In this document: positions 18,611 through 27,781 of the stretch, piece after piece
How the letters are laid out: the number at the start of each line of letters is the position of its first letter
Position numbering within the stretch: position 1 is the stretch's first letter
From: Paludibacterium yongneupense DSM 18731
Lineage (GTDB): Bacteria > Pseudomonadota > Gammaproteobacteria > Burkholderiales > Chromobacteriaceae
Direction of reading: 5' to 3'
Length of the DNA: 64,000 nt
Assembly: GCF_000422925.1 (NCBI RefSeq)
Contig: NZ_AUGZ01000005.1
Span: forward strand, 124,001-188,000
Made by a program: the position numbers and the translations under genes
Notes under the pieces: model-generated
What the model saw: only the letters and a program-made list of their open reading frames with translations
The model's database searches: none
What the model was told of the DNA's origin: nothing

Positions 18611-19516
18611 ATGCCTGAAACCGCAGCGAGAACCGACATGACAACCCCGCACACCTCGAAAACCTATCACATTGGCGACGCCCGGGTTACCCGCGTCACC
18701 GAAACCCATCTGACCGGCCTGACCCCTTCGTTTCTCTATGCCGACTGGGATGCCACGCTGCTCGACACCTACCCGCCGTTACGCAGCAATCTCGACGGGA
18801 CGGGCGAGCATGCGATCATCAGCATTCACACCTGGGTGGTCGAGCTGGCGGGGCAAACGATCCTGATCGATACGGGAATCGGCAACCACAAAGAAAGACC
18901 GTTCAGTCAGATGTTCCATGGTCTGAACACACCGTTTTTGCAACGACTGGAAGCGGCGGGAGTGCGCCCTGACGACGTCGATCACGTGCTGCTCACCCAC
19001 CTGCATGCCGACCACGTCGGCTGGAATACGCACCTGGTCGATGGCCGTTGGCTAGCAACCTTCAGAAACGCCCGATATGTTCTACCGCAAGGCGAAGTTG
19101 ACTACTTCGGCACCCCCGCGTCGGCAAACCGGCGCATCGTCTTTGACGATAGCGTGGCCCCGGTGATTGAGGCCGGGCAGGCCGTCACGATAGGCCTTGA
19201 AGGCGGCGACTACCTGGACGGTTTCCATTTTCACCCGACCCCAGGCCATAGCGCTGGCCACATGTCCATTTCCCTGACCTCCCGGGGAGAGACGGCCATT
19301 TTTAGCGGCGATGTCATGCACTCCCCGGTGCAAGTGTATCGGCCGACCTGGAATTCGGTGTTCTGCGCCGAACAGGAACGTGCGCGCGAGTCTCGACGCT
19401 GGCTTCTTGAGTTTGCAGCGACGAATCGTGCCGCGGTATTCACCGCGCATTTTCCGCAGTCATCCGCGGGGCTAGTCCAGCACACGGGAGACGATCTGGC
19501 ATGGCGTTATCTCTGA
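18611..19516 (+). CDS. MBL-fold metallo-hydrolase
   Basis: The 301-residue protein has the metallo-beta-lactamase zinc motif LLTHLHADHVGW (H-x-H-x-D-H) at about residues 131-142, plus downstream ligands in TPGHSAGH (about 212-219) and the Asp of IFSGDVMHS. It resembles soluble quorum-quenching or organic-ester hydrolases of this fold and has no signal peptide. A second ATG at 18638 is equally possible; neither start has a strong ribosome-binding site. It is divergent from the LysR gene. The substrate cannot be told from the fold. The 259 bp after it hold no supported gene. Confidence 0.85.
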   Translation: MPETAARTDMTTPHTSKTYHIGDARVTRVTETHLTGLTPSFLYADWDATLLDTYPPLRSNLDGTGEHAIISIHTWVVELAGQTILIDTGIGNHKERPFSQMFHGLNTPFLQRLEAAGVRPDDVDHVLLTHLHADHVGWNTHLVDGRWLATFRNARYVLPQGEVDYFGTPASANRRIVFDDSVAPVIEAGQAVTIGLEGGDYLDGFHFHPTPGHSAGHMSISLTSRGETAIFSGDVMHSPVQVYRPTWNSVFCAEQERARESRRWLLEFAATNRAAVFTAHFPQSSAGLVQHTGDDLAWRYL

Positions 19517-19775
19517 AACGGCCGCCGTTGCCGAAGCATCCACCAGTCTCCGCGTCAGCACGATCCTTGGCAATCCAGAGTGGCCAGACGGGACAGTCAG
19601 CGCCCCATTTTCAACGCCGTTGCGAAAAAAGGCCTGGCCGAGCAGTCGGCAATGGCTCGACCATCGTTCCGGCTGACATGGCAGGCACGCCGCCGGCATG
19701 CTGGTCGAGGCGCAATCGCGAGCGGGTCTTGATCAATGCCGGGCGTGATTTCGCACGCCGCGGCCGATTGATGCG

Positions 19776-20570
19776 TCAGCCGGCATGCCATACCCATTGT
19801 CGGAGCACGAATACGACCGTCATCGTGAGCCCCACCGCGATAACAAAGCGGCGCACGGCGGGACGACCGATGCGCTTGGCCACGCCGGCAGCCAACACAC
19901 CGCCCGCCACCGCGCAAAGCGCCATGGCAAGGACATATGGCCAATCGACTAGCCCTGCCGCAATGAATACCAACACCGCCACCCCGTTGATACACAAGGA
20001 GAACAGACTGGTCAGGGCGCTCATTTCCAGAATATCGGCCAAGCCGAATGCGCCAAGGGCAGACAACATGACAATGCTCACCCCCGCACCAAAATAGCCC
20101 CCGTAAATCCCGATCAGGACCTGGCAAGACAGGGCCAGCGCCAGCTTCCGACCCGAGAATCGGGCCCCCTCTCCGGCAGAACTGGCCAATCGGCGCTGTA
20201 CCGCCCCCTGAATCATGAACAGGGCGGTGGCGAAAAAGATGAGAAAGGGCACCATGTGTTCGAAGGTGGCCGAGGAGGTATGCCGGAGCAAGACGGCGCC
20301 GAGCCCGCCACCGATCAGACTGGGAACGACCAGGGTGCGGATTGCCGGGTCGGTACGACCCAGCTCATGACGAAAACCCCAGATGCTCCCCAGCGAGCCG
20401 GGCCATATCGCCACGGTACTGGTTGCGTTTGCCACGATGGGCGGCAGCCCGAGAAACAGCAGGACAGGAAACGTAACCATGGTTCCGCCCCCCGCCACGG
20501 AGTTGATGGCCCCGGCCAGAAAAGCGGCGCACGCCGCCATCGCCAAGGAAAGAAAGTGCAAGTGTTCCAT
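19776..20570 (-). CDS. TSUP (TauE/SafE) family permease
   Basis: Started at the ATG at 20570 (MEHLHFLSL), the protein has 264 residues; an in-frame TTG at 20600 is less convincing. It carries the TSUP hallmark GAINSVAGGGTMVTFPVLL near the N-terminus and a second related GIYGGYFGAG segment near the middle, with about eight hydrophobic stretches. Members move sulfite, sulfoacetate, taurine-derived anions or similar organosulfur and carboxylate anions across the inner membrane. No sulfur gene is adjacent, so the substrate is open. Confidence 0.85.
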   Translation of the reverse strand: MEHLHFLSLAMAACAAFLAGAINSVAGGGTMVTFPVLLFLGLPPIVANATSTVAIWPGSLGSIWGFRHELGRTDPAIRTLVVPSLIGGGLGAVLLRHTSSATFEHMVPFLIFFATALFMIQGAVQRRLASSAGEGARFSGRKLALALSCQVLIGIYGGYFGAGVSIVMLSALGAFGLADILEMSALTSLFSLCINGVAVLVFIAAGLVDWPYVLAMALCAVAGGVLAAGVAKRIGRPAVRRFVIAVGLTMTVVFVLRQWVWHAG

Positions 20571-21108
20571 GAATAAATCGAATTCCTGATTATCCGGCAA
20601 GTTTTATCGATCGGGACGGATTGGCACGCCCACATGCGCCCACGGCGGCAGTCGCACTTTTGGCCCGTCATCCAGGTAACGCGAATTCTACAGTTGCACC
20701 AAAAAACTGCACAATCTCCCTGCCCTGGCGAAATCGCTTCATCGGTCCGCGAATCGCCCCGCTCCGCCCTCTCTTTCCGCCGGAGCGCTTTAAAAGTTTC
20801 CGTAGTCAATTGTTTTAAATGACAAACAACCGGAAATGCCAGCAAGGGCCGCACACATATCCCTTAACAAATATCACATCTCCCCTCGTTACGTTCTCAT
20901 CAGCAGCGGACATAGTCATAGCTGAACCGGTTTCTCGCTATATATCGGCAAGGGGTACCGGGGTCTTCCCATCGCCCTCTTGCCCAGGAACGCCGGGATC
21001 AGCTCTGGGCTCGAAGCGTAGACCCGGTCAGGCCACCCCCTTCAGACTCGGCGCCGGCAGCCCTATGCAAAAGGGGCGCCGCAGCGCCCCTTTTCCTTCC
21101 CCCAGACA
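20571..21108. other. 538-bp intergenic region with a terminator, no supported gene
   Basis: The region lies between the TSUP start and the pgi stop, both on the minus strand. It contains the hairpin at 21069-21094 just after pgi and presumably the TSUP promoter near 20600-20850, but I see no convincing -35/-10 pair or gene. Confidence 0.45.
21069..21094. terminator. bidirectional hairpin terminator after pgi (dispersed element copy 3)
   Basis: AAAAGGGGCGC (21069-21079), loop CGCA, GCGCCCCTTTT (21084-21094): a perfect 11-bp stem with A/T tails. It sits 15 bp past the pgi stop. Stem, loop and the flank CCCCAGACATC match the 11469 copy. Confidence 0.82.
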
Positions 21109-22761
21109 TCAGCCCCGATGCCGCTTCCTGAAATGCGCGATCAGCCCAAGCGTCGAGCAGTCGTGCTGCCAGGTTTCCGCTCCGTCGCTCAGTTCCGGCT
21201 CGATGCGGCGCGCGAGCTGCTTGCCGTACTCGACGCCCCACTGGTCGAAGGAGTTCACCCCCCAGATCGCACCCTGCACGAACACCTTGTGCTCGTACAT
21301 CGCGATGAGCATGCCCAGCGTATACGGCGTGATCCGGTCGACGGCGATCGTATTCGACGGCTGGTTGCCGGGGAACAGCTTCTGCGGCAGCAGGATGTCG
21401 ACGAGTTCATCCGGCACGCTGCCCATTTCGTCGAGCACTTCGGCCTCGTCCTTGCCGCGCATCAACGCCTCGGTCTGCGCCAGGCAGTTGGCGACCAGCA
21501 CCCGGTGCTGGCCATCGATCGGATAGTGGCTGTTCAAGGGCAGGATGAAGTCGCACGGAATCAGCCGCGTGCCCTGATGCAGCAACTGGAAGAACGCATG
21601 CTGGCTGTTCACGCCCTCCTCGCCCCAGATGATGGGGCCGGTGTCGAAGTCCAGCCACTCGCCCATGCGCCCGACCCGCTTGCCGTTGGACTCCATGTCC
21701 ATCTGCTGGATGTGCGCAGGCAGCCGGCGCAGGCCGTGGTCGTAAGGCATGATCGCGTGGGTGTGCGCGCGGTAGAAGGTGTTGTACCAGATGCCGAGCA
21801 AGGCGAGGATGACCGGAATATTATGCTCGAACGGCGCAGCGAAAAAATGCCGGTCCATCGCATGCCCGCCGGCAAGAAACTGGCGGAAAGCGTCGGGGCC
21901 TATCGACAGCATCAGCGGCAGGCCGATGGCCGACCATACCGAATAGCGGCCGCCGACCCAGTCCCAGAAACCGAACATATGCTCGACGTCGATGCCGAAA
22001 TCGCGCACCGCGTCCGTGTTGGTCGACACCGCGACGAAATGGCGGGCGATATCGCCCTCGCCCGCATGCTGGAGGAACCACGCGCGTGCGGCGCGCGCAT
22101 TGAGTAGCGTCTCGGGCGTCGTGAACGATTTGGACGCCACGATGAACAAGGTCGTGGCGGGGTCTAGCCGCTCCAGTGTCCGCGCCAGATGCTGGCCATC
22201 GACATTGGAAACGAAATGGATATCGAGCTCAGGGCTGGAAAACGACGCCAGCGCTTCGCACACCAGCTCCGGCCCGAGGTCAGAACCGCCGATGCCGATA
22301 TTGACCACATCGCGGATGCGGCGTCCATCGAAGCCGGTCCAGCCGCCGCTGCGCACCCGCTCGCAGAACGTCGTCAGTCGCGCGAGCACGTCTTGCACCT
22401 GCGCGACCACGTCCACGCCCTCGACGATCAGTTCGGAGCCGGCAGGCAGGCGCAAGGCGTAATGCAGCACCGAGCGGTTTTCGCTGATATTGATGCGCTC
22501 GCCGCTGCGCAGCCTGCCCATCCAGTCGCGCAGATTGGCGGTGGCGGCCAGTTCGAACAGCAGTTCCATCGTGCGCCCGGTGACGCGGTTCTTGGAATAA
22601 TCGAGCAGAAGTCCGTCGAGTTCGACAGAAAAGCGCTGAAAGCGCCGGCTATCGGCTTCGAACAACTGCCGCATATGCATGTGCCGGGTCGCACGCTGAT
22701 GCTGATGCAGACGGGCCCAGGCCGCCGAAGTATTGATGTCGTTGTAGCGGATTGCCGCCAT
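21109..22761 (-). CDS. pgi: glucose-6-phosphate isomerase
   Basis: The 550-residue cytoplasmic enzyme interconverts glucose-6-phosphate and fructose-6-phosphate. Both family signatures are present: GGRYSVWSAIGLPLML and, near the C-terminus, GVNSFDQWGVEYGKQLA. The length is normal for the bacterial long form. The region INISENRSVLHYALR, which lines the active site, is also intact. The start MAAIRYNDINTS at 22761 is about 140 bp after orn, which reads in the same direction, and the transcript probably ends at the hairpin at 21069. Confidence 0.97.
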   Translation of the reverse strand: MAAIRYNDINTSAAWARLHQHQRATRHMHMRQLFEADSRRFQRFSVELDGLLLDYSKNRVTGRTMELLFELAATANLRDWMGRLRSGERINISENRSVLHYALRLPAGSELIVEGVDVVAQVQDVLARLTTFCERVRSGGWTGFDGRRIRDVVNIGIGGSDLGPELVCEALASFSSPELDIHFVSNVDGQHLARTLERLDPATTLFIVASKSFTTPETLLNARAARAWFLQHAGEGDIARHFVAVSTNTDAVRDFGIDVEHMFGFWDWVGGRYSVWSAIGLPLMLSIGPDAFRQFLAGGHAMDRHFFAAPFEHNIPVILALLGIWYNTFYRAHTHAIMPYDHGLRRLPAHIQQMDMESNGKRVGRMGEWLDFDTGPIIWGEEGVNSQHAFFQLLHQGTRLIPCDFILPLNSHYPIDGQHRVLVANCLAQTEALMRGKDEAEVLDEMGSVPDELVDILLPQKLFPGNQPSNTIAVDRITPYTLGMLIAMYEHKVFVQGAIWGVNSFDQWGVEYGKQLARRIEPELSDGAETWQHDCSTLGLIAHFRKRHRG

Positions 22762-22898
22762 GGAGTTCCTTCCATGAGATCAACCCAGCGACGACTGGCT
22801 GCAACCGCCGGGACGGGGTGGAGGCAGGCGACGACCGCGGACCGCAGCTACGACCCGCAGAATCGGCGCAGCGGCGCACCAGGTCGCCGCTTACGGCA

Positions 22899-23444
22899 TC
22901 ACAGCTTGAGGAAATTTGCGCGGTAGTAGCGCAATTCCTCGATCGATTCGAGAATATCGGCCAGCGCTTCGTGCCGCCCCTTTTTGACCACGCCACGCGC
23001 GACCTCGGGTTTCCAGCGCTTGCACAATTCCTTCAGGGTCGACACGTCGAGATTGCGGTAGTGGAAATAGGCTTCGAGTTCCGGCATCCAGCGCGCCATG
23101 AAGCGGCGGTCCTGCCCGATCGAGTTGCCGCACATCGGCGAGATGCCGGGAGCGACATGCTCGCGCAGAAAGGCCAGCATCTGCTGCTCGGCCTCGGCCT
23201 CGGTCAGCGTAGACGCTTTCACACGGTCAATCAGGCCGGAACGGCCGTGGGTGGATTTGTTCCAGTCGTCCATGGCGTCGAGGGTGGCGTCGGGCTGATG
23301 CACGACGAGCACCGGCGACTGGGCGACGATTTCAAGCTGGCTGTCAGTGATGACCACGGCCAATTCGATGATACGGTCGCCATCGGGATTGAGCCCGGTC
23401 ATTTCCATGTCGAGCCAGACGAGATTGTTCTGATCTTGTGCCAT
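22899..23444 (-). CDS. orn: oligoribonuclease
   Basis: The 181-residue DEDDh 3'-5' exonuclease degrades 2-5-nt RNA (including pGpG) to mononucleotides. Motif I is [20 protein letters not shown] (about 8-27), with a second Asp in the region around LDAMDDWN and the late DEDDh block [17 protein letters not shown] and [12 protein letters not shown]. Length matches E. coli Orn. It is divergent from the M48 peptidase gene at 23518, the same neighbourhood seen in many betaproteobacteria. Confidence 0.96.
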   Translation of the reverse strand: MAQDQNNLVWLDMEMTGLNPDGDRIIELAVVITDSQLEIVAQSPVLVVHQPDATLDAMDDWNKSTHGRSGLIDRVKASTLTEAEAEQQMLAFLREHVAPGISPMCGNSIGQDRRFMARWMPELEAYFHYRNLDVSTLKELCKRWKPEVARGVVKKGRHEALADILESIEELRYYRANFLKL

Positions 23445-23517
23445 ACGTGATAGTCTTTGCGAAACTTTAGCATTCTCCCCTTTTGCCGCCAGCGGGGCAA
23501 ACTTTCACAGAAAATTA

Positions 23518-24765
23518 ATGACTCAAACCTTCACTCTTGTATTTCTGTGCGCGCTGATCGCTTCGCTCGTCCTCAAGTTGTGGCTGGCGACGCGGCAGAC
23601 ACGTCACATCGTCATCCACCGCGACGCCGTTCCGATGGCGTTCGCCGACACCATCACACTGGAAGAGCATCGTCGCGCCGCCGACTATTCGGTTGCCCGC
23701 CTGCGGCTATCCATGCTTTCCGCCGCATGCGACACCCTGATCGTGTCCGTATTTACCCTGGGGGGCGGTCTGCAGGCCCTGGCCTCGCTGATCGACGGCC
23801 AGGTCGCCGGCGAACTCGCGCGCGGGGTGTTGCTGATCGGGCTGACCGTCGCGATCAGCAGTGCGTTGTCGCTGCCGTTCACGCTCTATGCGACTTTCGG
23901 CATAGAAGCCCGCTTCGGCTTCAACCAGATGCGTTGGCGTCTATTCTTGCTCGACACCCTGCGCGGCGCGGCCTTGACCGTCGTTCTGGGTGTTCCGCTG
24001 CTGACGCTGGTATTGTGGCTGATGCGCGTCAGCGGCGCGGGCTGGTGGCTATGGGTGTGGCTGGTGTGGACCGGCGTCAGCCTGCTGATGCTGGCGATCT
24101 ATCCGACACTGATCGCACCCTTGTTCAATCGTTTCAGTCCGCTGACCGACGAGACCCTCAAGCGGCGCATCGAATCCTTGCTCACACGCTGCGGTTTTAA
24201 AAGCCAGGGGGTGTTCATGATGGATGGTTCGACCCGCTCCAGCCACGGCAATGCCTATTTCACCGGCTTTGGCGCCGCCAAGCGCATCGTTTTTTTCGAC
24301 ACCTTGCTCACCCGCCTCGATGGTGACGAGATCGAAGCCGTGCTCGCGCACGAGCTCGGACATTTCCGTAAAAAACACATACGCAAGCGCATGCTGTTCA
24401 CATTCGGCCTGTCGCTGCTCTTGCTGTACGGCCTCGGCTTGCTGCTCGACGCCCCCTGGTTCTATCAGGGGCTCGGTCTGGCCGAACGCAGCAACGCCAT
24501 CGCCCTGATTCTGTTCTTCATGGCGATGCCGGCCTTCGCTTTTCCGCTGACGCCGGTTTCGAGCTGGATGTCGCGCAAGCACGAGTACGAGGCCGATGAC
24601 TTCGCCGCCAGCGAAACCCGCCCCGAATGGCTGATCAGCGCGCTGGTCAAACTATATCGCGACAATGCGGCCACGCTGACGCCGGACCCCATTCATTCCG
24701 CGTTCTACGATTCGCATCCGCCCGCCGCGCTGCGCATCGCCCACTTGAAAGGAGAACGCCCTTGA
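23518..24765 (+). CDS. M48-family membrane metalloprotease (CAAX prenyl protease/Ste24-like)
   Basis: The 415-residue inner-membrane protein has about six hydrophobic segments. The zinc site is VLAHELGHFRKKH (HExxH, about residues 278-290), with the third ligand in KHEYEADDFAA (about 355-365). The N-terminal half matches the Peptidase_M48_N domain. Bacterial members are thought to act in membrane-protein quality control. It is the first gene of a translationally coupled run: its TGA (24763-24765) overlaps the TTG start of the pterin dehydratase. Confidence 0.92.
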   Translation: MTQTFTLVFLCALIASLVLKLWLATRQTRHIVIHRDAVPMAFADTITLEEHRRAADYSVARLRLSMLSAACDTLIVSVFTLGGGLQALASLIDGQVAGELARGVLLIGLTVAISSALSLPFTLYATFGIEARFGFNQMRWRLFLLDTLRGAALTVVLGVPLLTLVLWLMRVSGAGWWLWVWLVWTGVSLLMLAIYPTLIAPLFNRFSPLTDETLKRRIESLLTRCGFKSQGVFMMDGSTRSSHGNAYFTGFGAAKRIVFFDTLLTRLDGDEIEAVLAHELGHFRKKHIRKRMLFTFGLSLLLLYGLGLLLDAPWFYQGLGLAERSNAIALILFFMAMPAFAFPLTPVSSWMSRKHEYEADDFAASETRPEWLISALVKLYRDNAATLTPDPIHSAFYDSHPPAALRIAHLKGERP

Positions 24766-25091
24766 CCCTGACCCAACGCCATTGCGTCGCGGGCGGCCAG
24801 CCGCTCAATCCCGGCGAATTCGCCGCTCTGCTCGCCAACGCCTCCGCCGCCAGCTGGACCGAGCGCGCCGGCGCGCTGGAAAAAACGTTCGTTTTCGCCG
24901 ATTTTTACCGCGTGATGGCTTTTGTCAATGCACTGGCCTGGATCGCCCACCGCGAAAACCACCATCCGGATCTGGCGCTCGGCTACGATCGCGTCACCGT
25001 ACGTTTCGGCACCCACGACGCGGGAGGCGTGACGCTGAACGATTTCATCTGCGCAGCGCATGCCGACGCGCTCCTGACGGACACCCAATGA
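24762..25091 (+). CDS. phhB: 4a-hydroxytetrahydrobiopterin dehydratase (PCD/DCoH)
   Basis: The 109-residue protein starts at TTG 24762, overlapping the protease stop, with AAAGGAG about 7 nt upstream. The frame is open upstream but that part is antisense to the family pattern. It carries the PCD signature FVNALAWIAHRENHHPDLAL, whose two His and Pro line the active site. The enzyme dehydrates 4a-carbinolamine pterin during aromatic-ring hydroxylation and may also assist molybdopterin metabolism. No phenylalanine hydroxylase gene is in the window. Its TGA overlaps the rsgA ATG. Confidence 0.9.
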   Translation: MTLTQRHCVAGGQPLNPGEFAALLANASAASWTERAGALEKTFVFADFYRVMAFVNALAWIAHRENHHPDLALGYDRVTVRFGTHDAGGVTLNDFICAAHADALLTDTQ

Positions 25092-25954
25092 GAGAAACGC
25101 AAGGTCAGATCATCCGCAGCTACGGCCGTCGCTTCATCGTCGAAGCCGAAGACCGCACCTGGGAATGCACCACGCGTGGAAAGCGCGTCGATTACGCCTG
25201 CGGCGACCGCGTCACCATCGCCATCCAGAATGGCGAACAGGGGGTCATCGAAGCCGTACTGGAGCGCGACAGCCTGCTCTATCGCCAGGACGACTGGAAA
25301 ACCAAAATTATCGCCGCGAACGTGACGCGCATCCTGTTTGTCATCGCCGCGGTGCCGACCCCGAGCGAAGACTTGCTCAACCGCTGCTTGATCGCAGCCG
25401 AAGTCGCCGATATCGATCCGGTCATCGTGGTCAACAAATCGGATCTGCCCGAAACCCAGGCTCTGCTCGACAGCATGCTGGAACGCTATCGCGCGCTAGG
25501 CTATCCGCTGGCCATCCTGTCGGCCCGCGAAGGCGCCGATGCGCTGCTACCCTGGCTGAAAGGGCAGACCAGCGTATTGGTCGGCCAATCCGGCATGGGC
25601 AAATCGACGCTGACGAACGCCTTGCTGCCCGATGCGCACGCACGCACCGCCGAGATATCGCAAGCGCTCGACACCGGCAAGCACACGACGACCCATGCCG
25701 AGCTCTACCATCTCGACGCCGACAGCGATTTGATCGATTCACCCGGCCTGCAGGCTTTCGGACTGCACCATGTCAAGGCCAGCGAGCTGATCCGGTATTT
25801 TCCGGAAATGCGCAAGTGGATAGGCAAGTGCCGCTTCCATAACTGCAGCCATCGGGTCGAGCCCGGCTGCGCGATCAGGGATGCCGCCGAACGCGGAGAG
25901 ATCCATCCATTTCGCATGGGATTACTGAAGCGGCTGACAGACGAATTGAAATAG
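25088..25954 (+). CDS. rsgA: ribosome small-subunit-dependent GTPase RsgA
   Basis: The 288-residue protein starts at the ATG at 25088 in an ATGA overlap with the upstream gene. It has an N-terminal OB fold (about 1-68) and a circularly permuted GTPase: NKSD (G4, 116-119), then GQSGMGKST (G1, 166-174) and DSPG (G3, 217-220). The C-terminal zinc knuckle has C248, C253, H255 and C261. RsgA checks late 30S assembly and releases RbfA. It is the last gene of the protease-PCD-rsgA run. Confidence 0.96.
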   Translation: MRETQGQIIRSYGRRFIVEAEDRTWECTTRGKRVDYACGDRVTIAIQNGEQGVIEAVLERDSLLYRQDDWKTKIIAANVTRILFVIAAVPTPSEDLLNRCLIAAEVADIDPVIVVNKSDLPETQALLDSMLERYRALGYPLAILSAREGADALLPWLKGQTSVLVGQSGMGKSTLTNALLPDAHARTAEISQALDTGKHTTTHAELYHLDADSDLIDSPGLQAFGLHHVKASELIRYFPEMRKWIGKCRFHNCSHRVEPGCAIRDAAERGEIHPFRMGLLKRLTDELK

Positions 25955-26074
25955 TTAAAATCGCGAAAAATTAGGCCAGTACGATCAATTTACATTCTCC
26001 GGATGCCACCCTATGCTTAGGGGATAAGACCAAGGTGCTTTGCTGTCGTTTTACATAATAAAGGAGACGAAATT

Positions 26075-26812
26075 ATGACAAACCGCGTCGCACTGGTCAC
26101 CGGAGGCATGGGTGGCATCGGCAACGCCATTTGCAAGGCGTTGGGTAAAGCGGGTCACACCGTGGTTACAACCTATAGCAAGCCAGGCCGCGAGGACGCC
26201 TGGGTCGCGGAAATGAAAACTCTGGGCATCAGCGCCCATGCCTACCCCTGCGATGTCACCGACGCAGCGCAATGCGCGGCTCTGGTGGCCCAGGTCTCGA
26301 GCGAGATCGGCCCGGTCGCCGTACTCGTCAACAATGCCGGCATCACCCGTGACGGCACGTTGCGCAAGATGAGTGCGGAAGACTGGTCGGCCGTCCTTGC
26401 CACCAACCTCGATTCCGTTTTCTTCATGGCGCGTCCGGTGATAGACGGCATGCTCGATGCGGGCTGGGGCCGCATCATCAATATTTCGTCGATCAATGGC
26501 CAGAAAGGTCAGTTCGGCCAGACCAATTACTCGGCCGCCAAAGCCGGCATGCATGGCTTCACCATGGCGCTCGCGCAGGAAGTCGCGCGCAAGGGCGTCA
26601 CCGTGAACACGATCTCGCCCGGTTATATCGCAACGGAAATGGTAATGGCCGTACCGGAAGACGTTCGCAACAAAATCATCGGCCAGATTCCGGTCGGGCG
26701 GCTGGGCACGCCGGAGGAAATCGCCGGCCTCGTGACCTATCTGGCCTCGGATATCGCCGGCTTCATCACGGGCGCCAATCTATCGATCAACGGCGGGCAG
26801 CACACGATGTGA
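26075..26812 (+). CDS. phbB: acetoacetyl-CoA reductase (NADPH), PHB pathway
   Basis: The 245-residue SDR has a nucleotide-binding loop VTGGMGGIGNAI at about 9-20, the NNAGITRDGTLRKM block typical of PhbB, and catalytic Ser/Tyr/Lys in NISSINGQKGQFGQ and NYSAAKAG (about 139-158). It reduces acetoacetyl-CoA to (R)-3-hydroxybutyryl-CoA for polyhydroxyalkanoate storage. AAGGAG lies 9 nt before the ATG. No synthase gene (phaC) is in the window. FabG is the main alternative, but the TRDGTLRKM and GQFGQTNY blocks favour PhbB. Confidence 0.92.
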   Translation: MTNRVALVTGGMGGIGNAICKALGKAGHTVVTTYSKPGREDAWVAEMKTLGISAHAYPCDVTDAAQCAALVAQVSSEIGPVAVLVNNAGITRDGTLRKMSAEDWSAVLATNLDSVFFMARPVIDGMLDAGWGRIINISSINGQKGQFGQTNYSAAKAGMHGFTMALAQEVARKGVTVNTISPGYIATEMVMAVPEDVRNKIIGQIPVGRLGTPEEIAGLVTYLASDIAGFITGANLSINGGQHTM

Positions 26813-26838
26813 ACACCCGCTGCGAGGAGGTGTTTCAT

Positions 26839-26874
26839 GCCCTCGGCCCCCGCGCCGACACGGGGACCGAGGGC
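26839..26874. terminator. hairpin between convergent phbB and cydP-like genes
   Basis: GCCCTCGG...CCCCG (26839-26852) pairs with CGGGG...CCGAGGGC (26861-26874), with one mismatch. A second imperfect hairpin, TGAACACC/GGTGTTTCA, overlaps the phbB stop at about 26809-26838. Together they look like a bidirectional termination region. Confidence 0.5.
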
Positions 26875-26882
26875 AGACAGGT

Positions 26883-27089
26883 TCAGCGCGACGCCTCCGG
26901 TTTCGCCGCAGGCACGGGCTGACCGAGCAGATGATCCTCGACCGCAGCGACCGGCGCGCGCATATGCGGCGCCAGTGGGTGCGAGAACCACAGATACCAC
27001 GCCCCCCACAGCAGCGCCGCCTTGAACAGCAGCACGACCGTCACATCCAGCCACAGCGGCCTCCCGCTTCGGGCCAAAAACCGTTTCAT
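26883..27089 (-). CDS. CydP-like small subunit of cytochrome bd oxidase
   Basis: The 68-residue protein starts at the ATG at 27089 (MKRFLARSGRPLWLD), which has AAGGA about 7 nt upstream; an in-frame ATG seven codons earlier lacks one. It has a positively charged N-terminus, one transmembrane helix (about 16-35) and the segment WYLWFSHPLAPHM followed by a soluble tail. This is the pattern I recall for the CydP family of putative bd-oxidase small subunits, found in Neisseriales and relatives apart from cydAB. No cydAB is in the window, so the assignment is by resemblance. Confidence 0.65.
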   Translation of the reverse strand: MKRFLARSGRPLWLDVTVVLLFKAALLWGAWYLWFSHPLAPHMRAPVAAVEDHLLGQPVPAAKPEASR

Positions 27090-27287
27090 CGCACATCCTT
27101 TGCAACGCATGACGTCGCCCGGCAGCTCCCGCCGCCGGCACGCCGTCAGAAAGAATCAAACTATAATCTCCGACTTGACGCCGATCAACGCCGCCTCCCT
27201 CTCCTCCGCCCGCCGGCCCTGCACTGGCTCTGCCCCCTGGCGGCTGCTAGGATGTCGGTTTTCGGCACACATTGAAGACCCCCGAAG

Positions 27288-27770
27288 ATGGCAGAGCATT
27301 TGATACTTGATGGCGAAGGCAAAGACGAACGTTACCGTAGCCTGATCCCGCAGGCGCTGGCACTGATAGACGGCGAGACCGATCAGACCGCCGCGCTCGC
27401 CAATGTCGGCGCGGCGCTGGCGATGGCTTTCGATTGGCTATGGACCGGATTTTATCTGGTCAAAAACGGGGAGCTGGTGCTCGGTCCGTTCCAGGGGCCG
27501 ATCGCCTGCACGCGCATCAAGCGCGGCAAAGGCGTGTGCGGCACAGCCTGGGATCAGGCCCGCACCTTGGTCGTTCCCGATGTAGAGGCTTTTCCCGGGC
27601 ATATCGCCTGTTCGTCGCACTCGCGCTCCGAAATCGTGGTTCCCGTATTCAACGCAGCGGCAGAGGTCGTCGCCGTGCTCGATGTCGACGCCAGCCACAC
27701 CGAGGCCTTCGACGAGACCGACGCGCGCTATCTGGAGCAGCTGGCCGCCGGACTCGGCCACTTGTTCTGA
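27288..27770 (+). CDS. msrC: free methionine-(R)-sulfoxide reductase (GAF fold)
   Basis: The 160-residue single GAF domain reduces free Met-(R)-sulfoxide. Cys74, Cys84 and Cys108 have the 10- and 24-residue offsets of the redox cysteines in E. coli fRMsr, within ACTRIKRGKGVCGTAW and FPGHIACSSHSRSE. The usual acidic DVDASH stretch follows. It is cytoplasmic and uses thioredoxin. It is convergent with the KfrA-like gene, whose stop is 12 bp away. Confidence 0.94.
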   Translation: MAEHLILDGEGKDERYRSLIPQALALIDGETDQTAALANVGAALAMAFDWLWTGFYLVKNGELVLGPFQGPIACTRIKRGKGVCGTAWDQARTLVVPDVEAFPGHIACSSHSRSEIVVPVFNAAAEVVAVLDVDASHTEAFDETDARYLEQLAAGLGHLF

Positions 27771-27781
27771 GCCCGGCGAGC

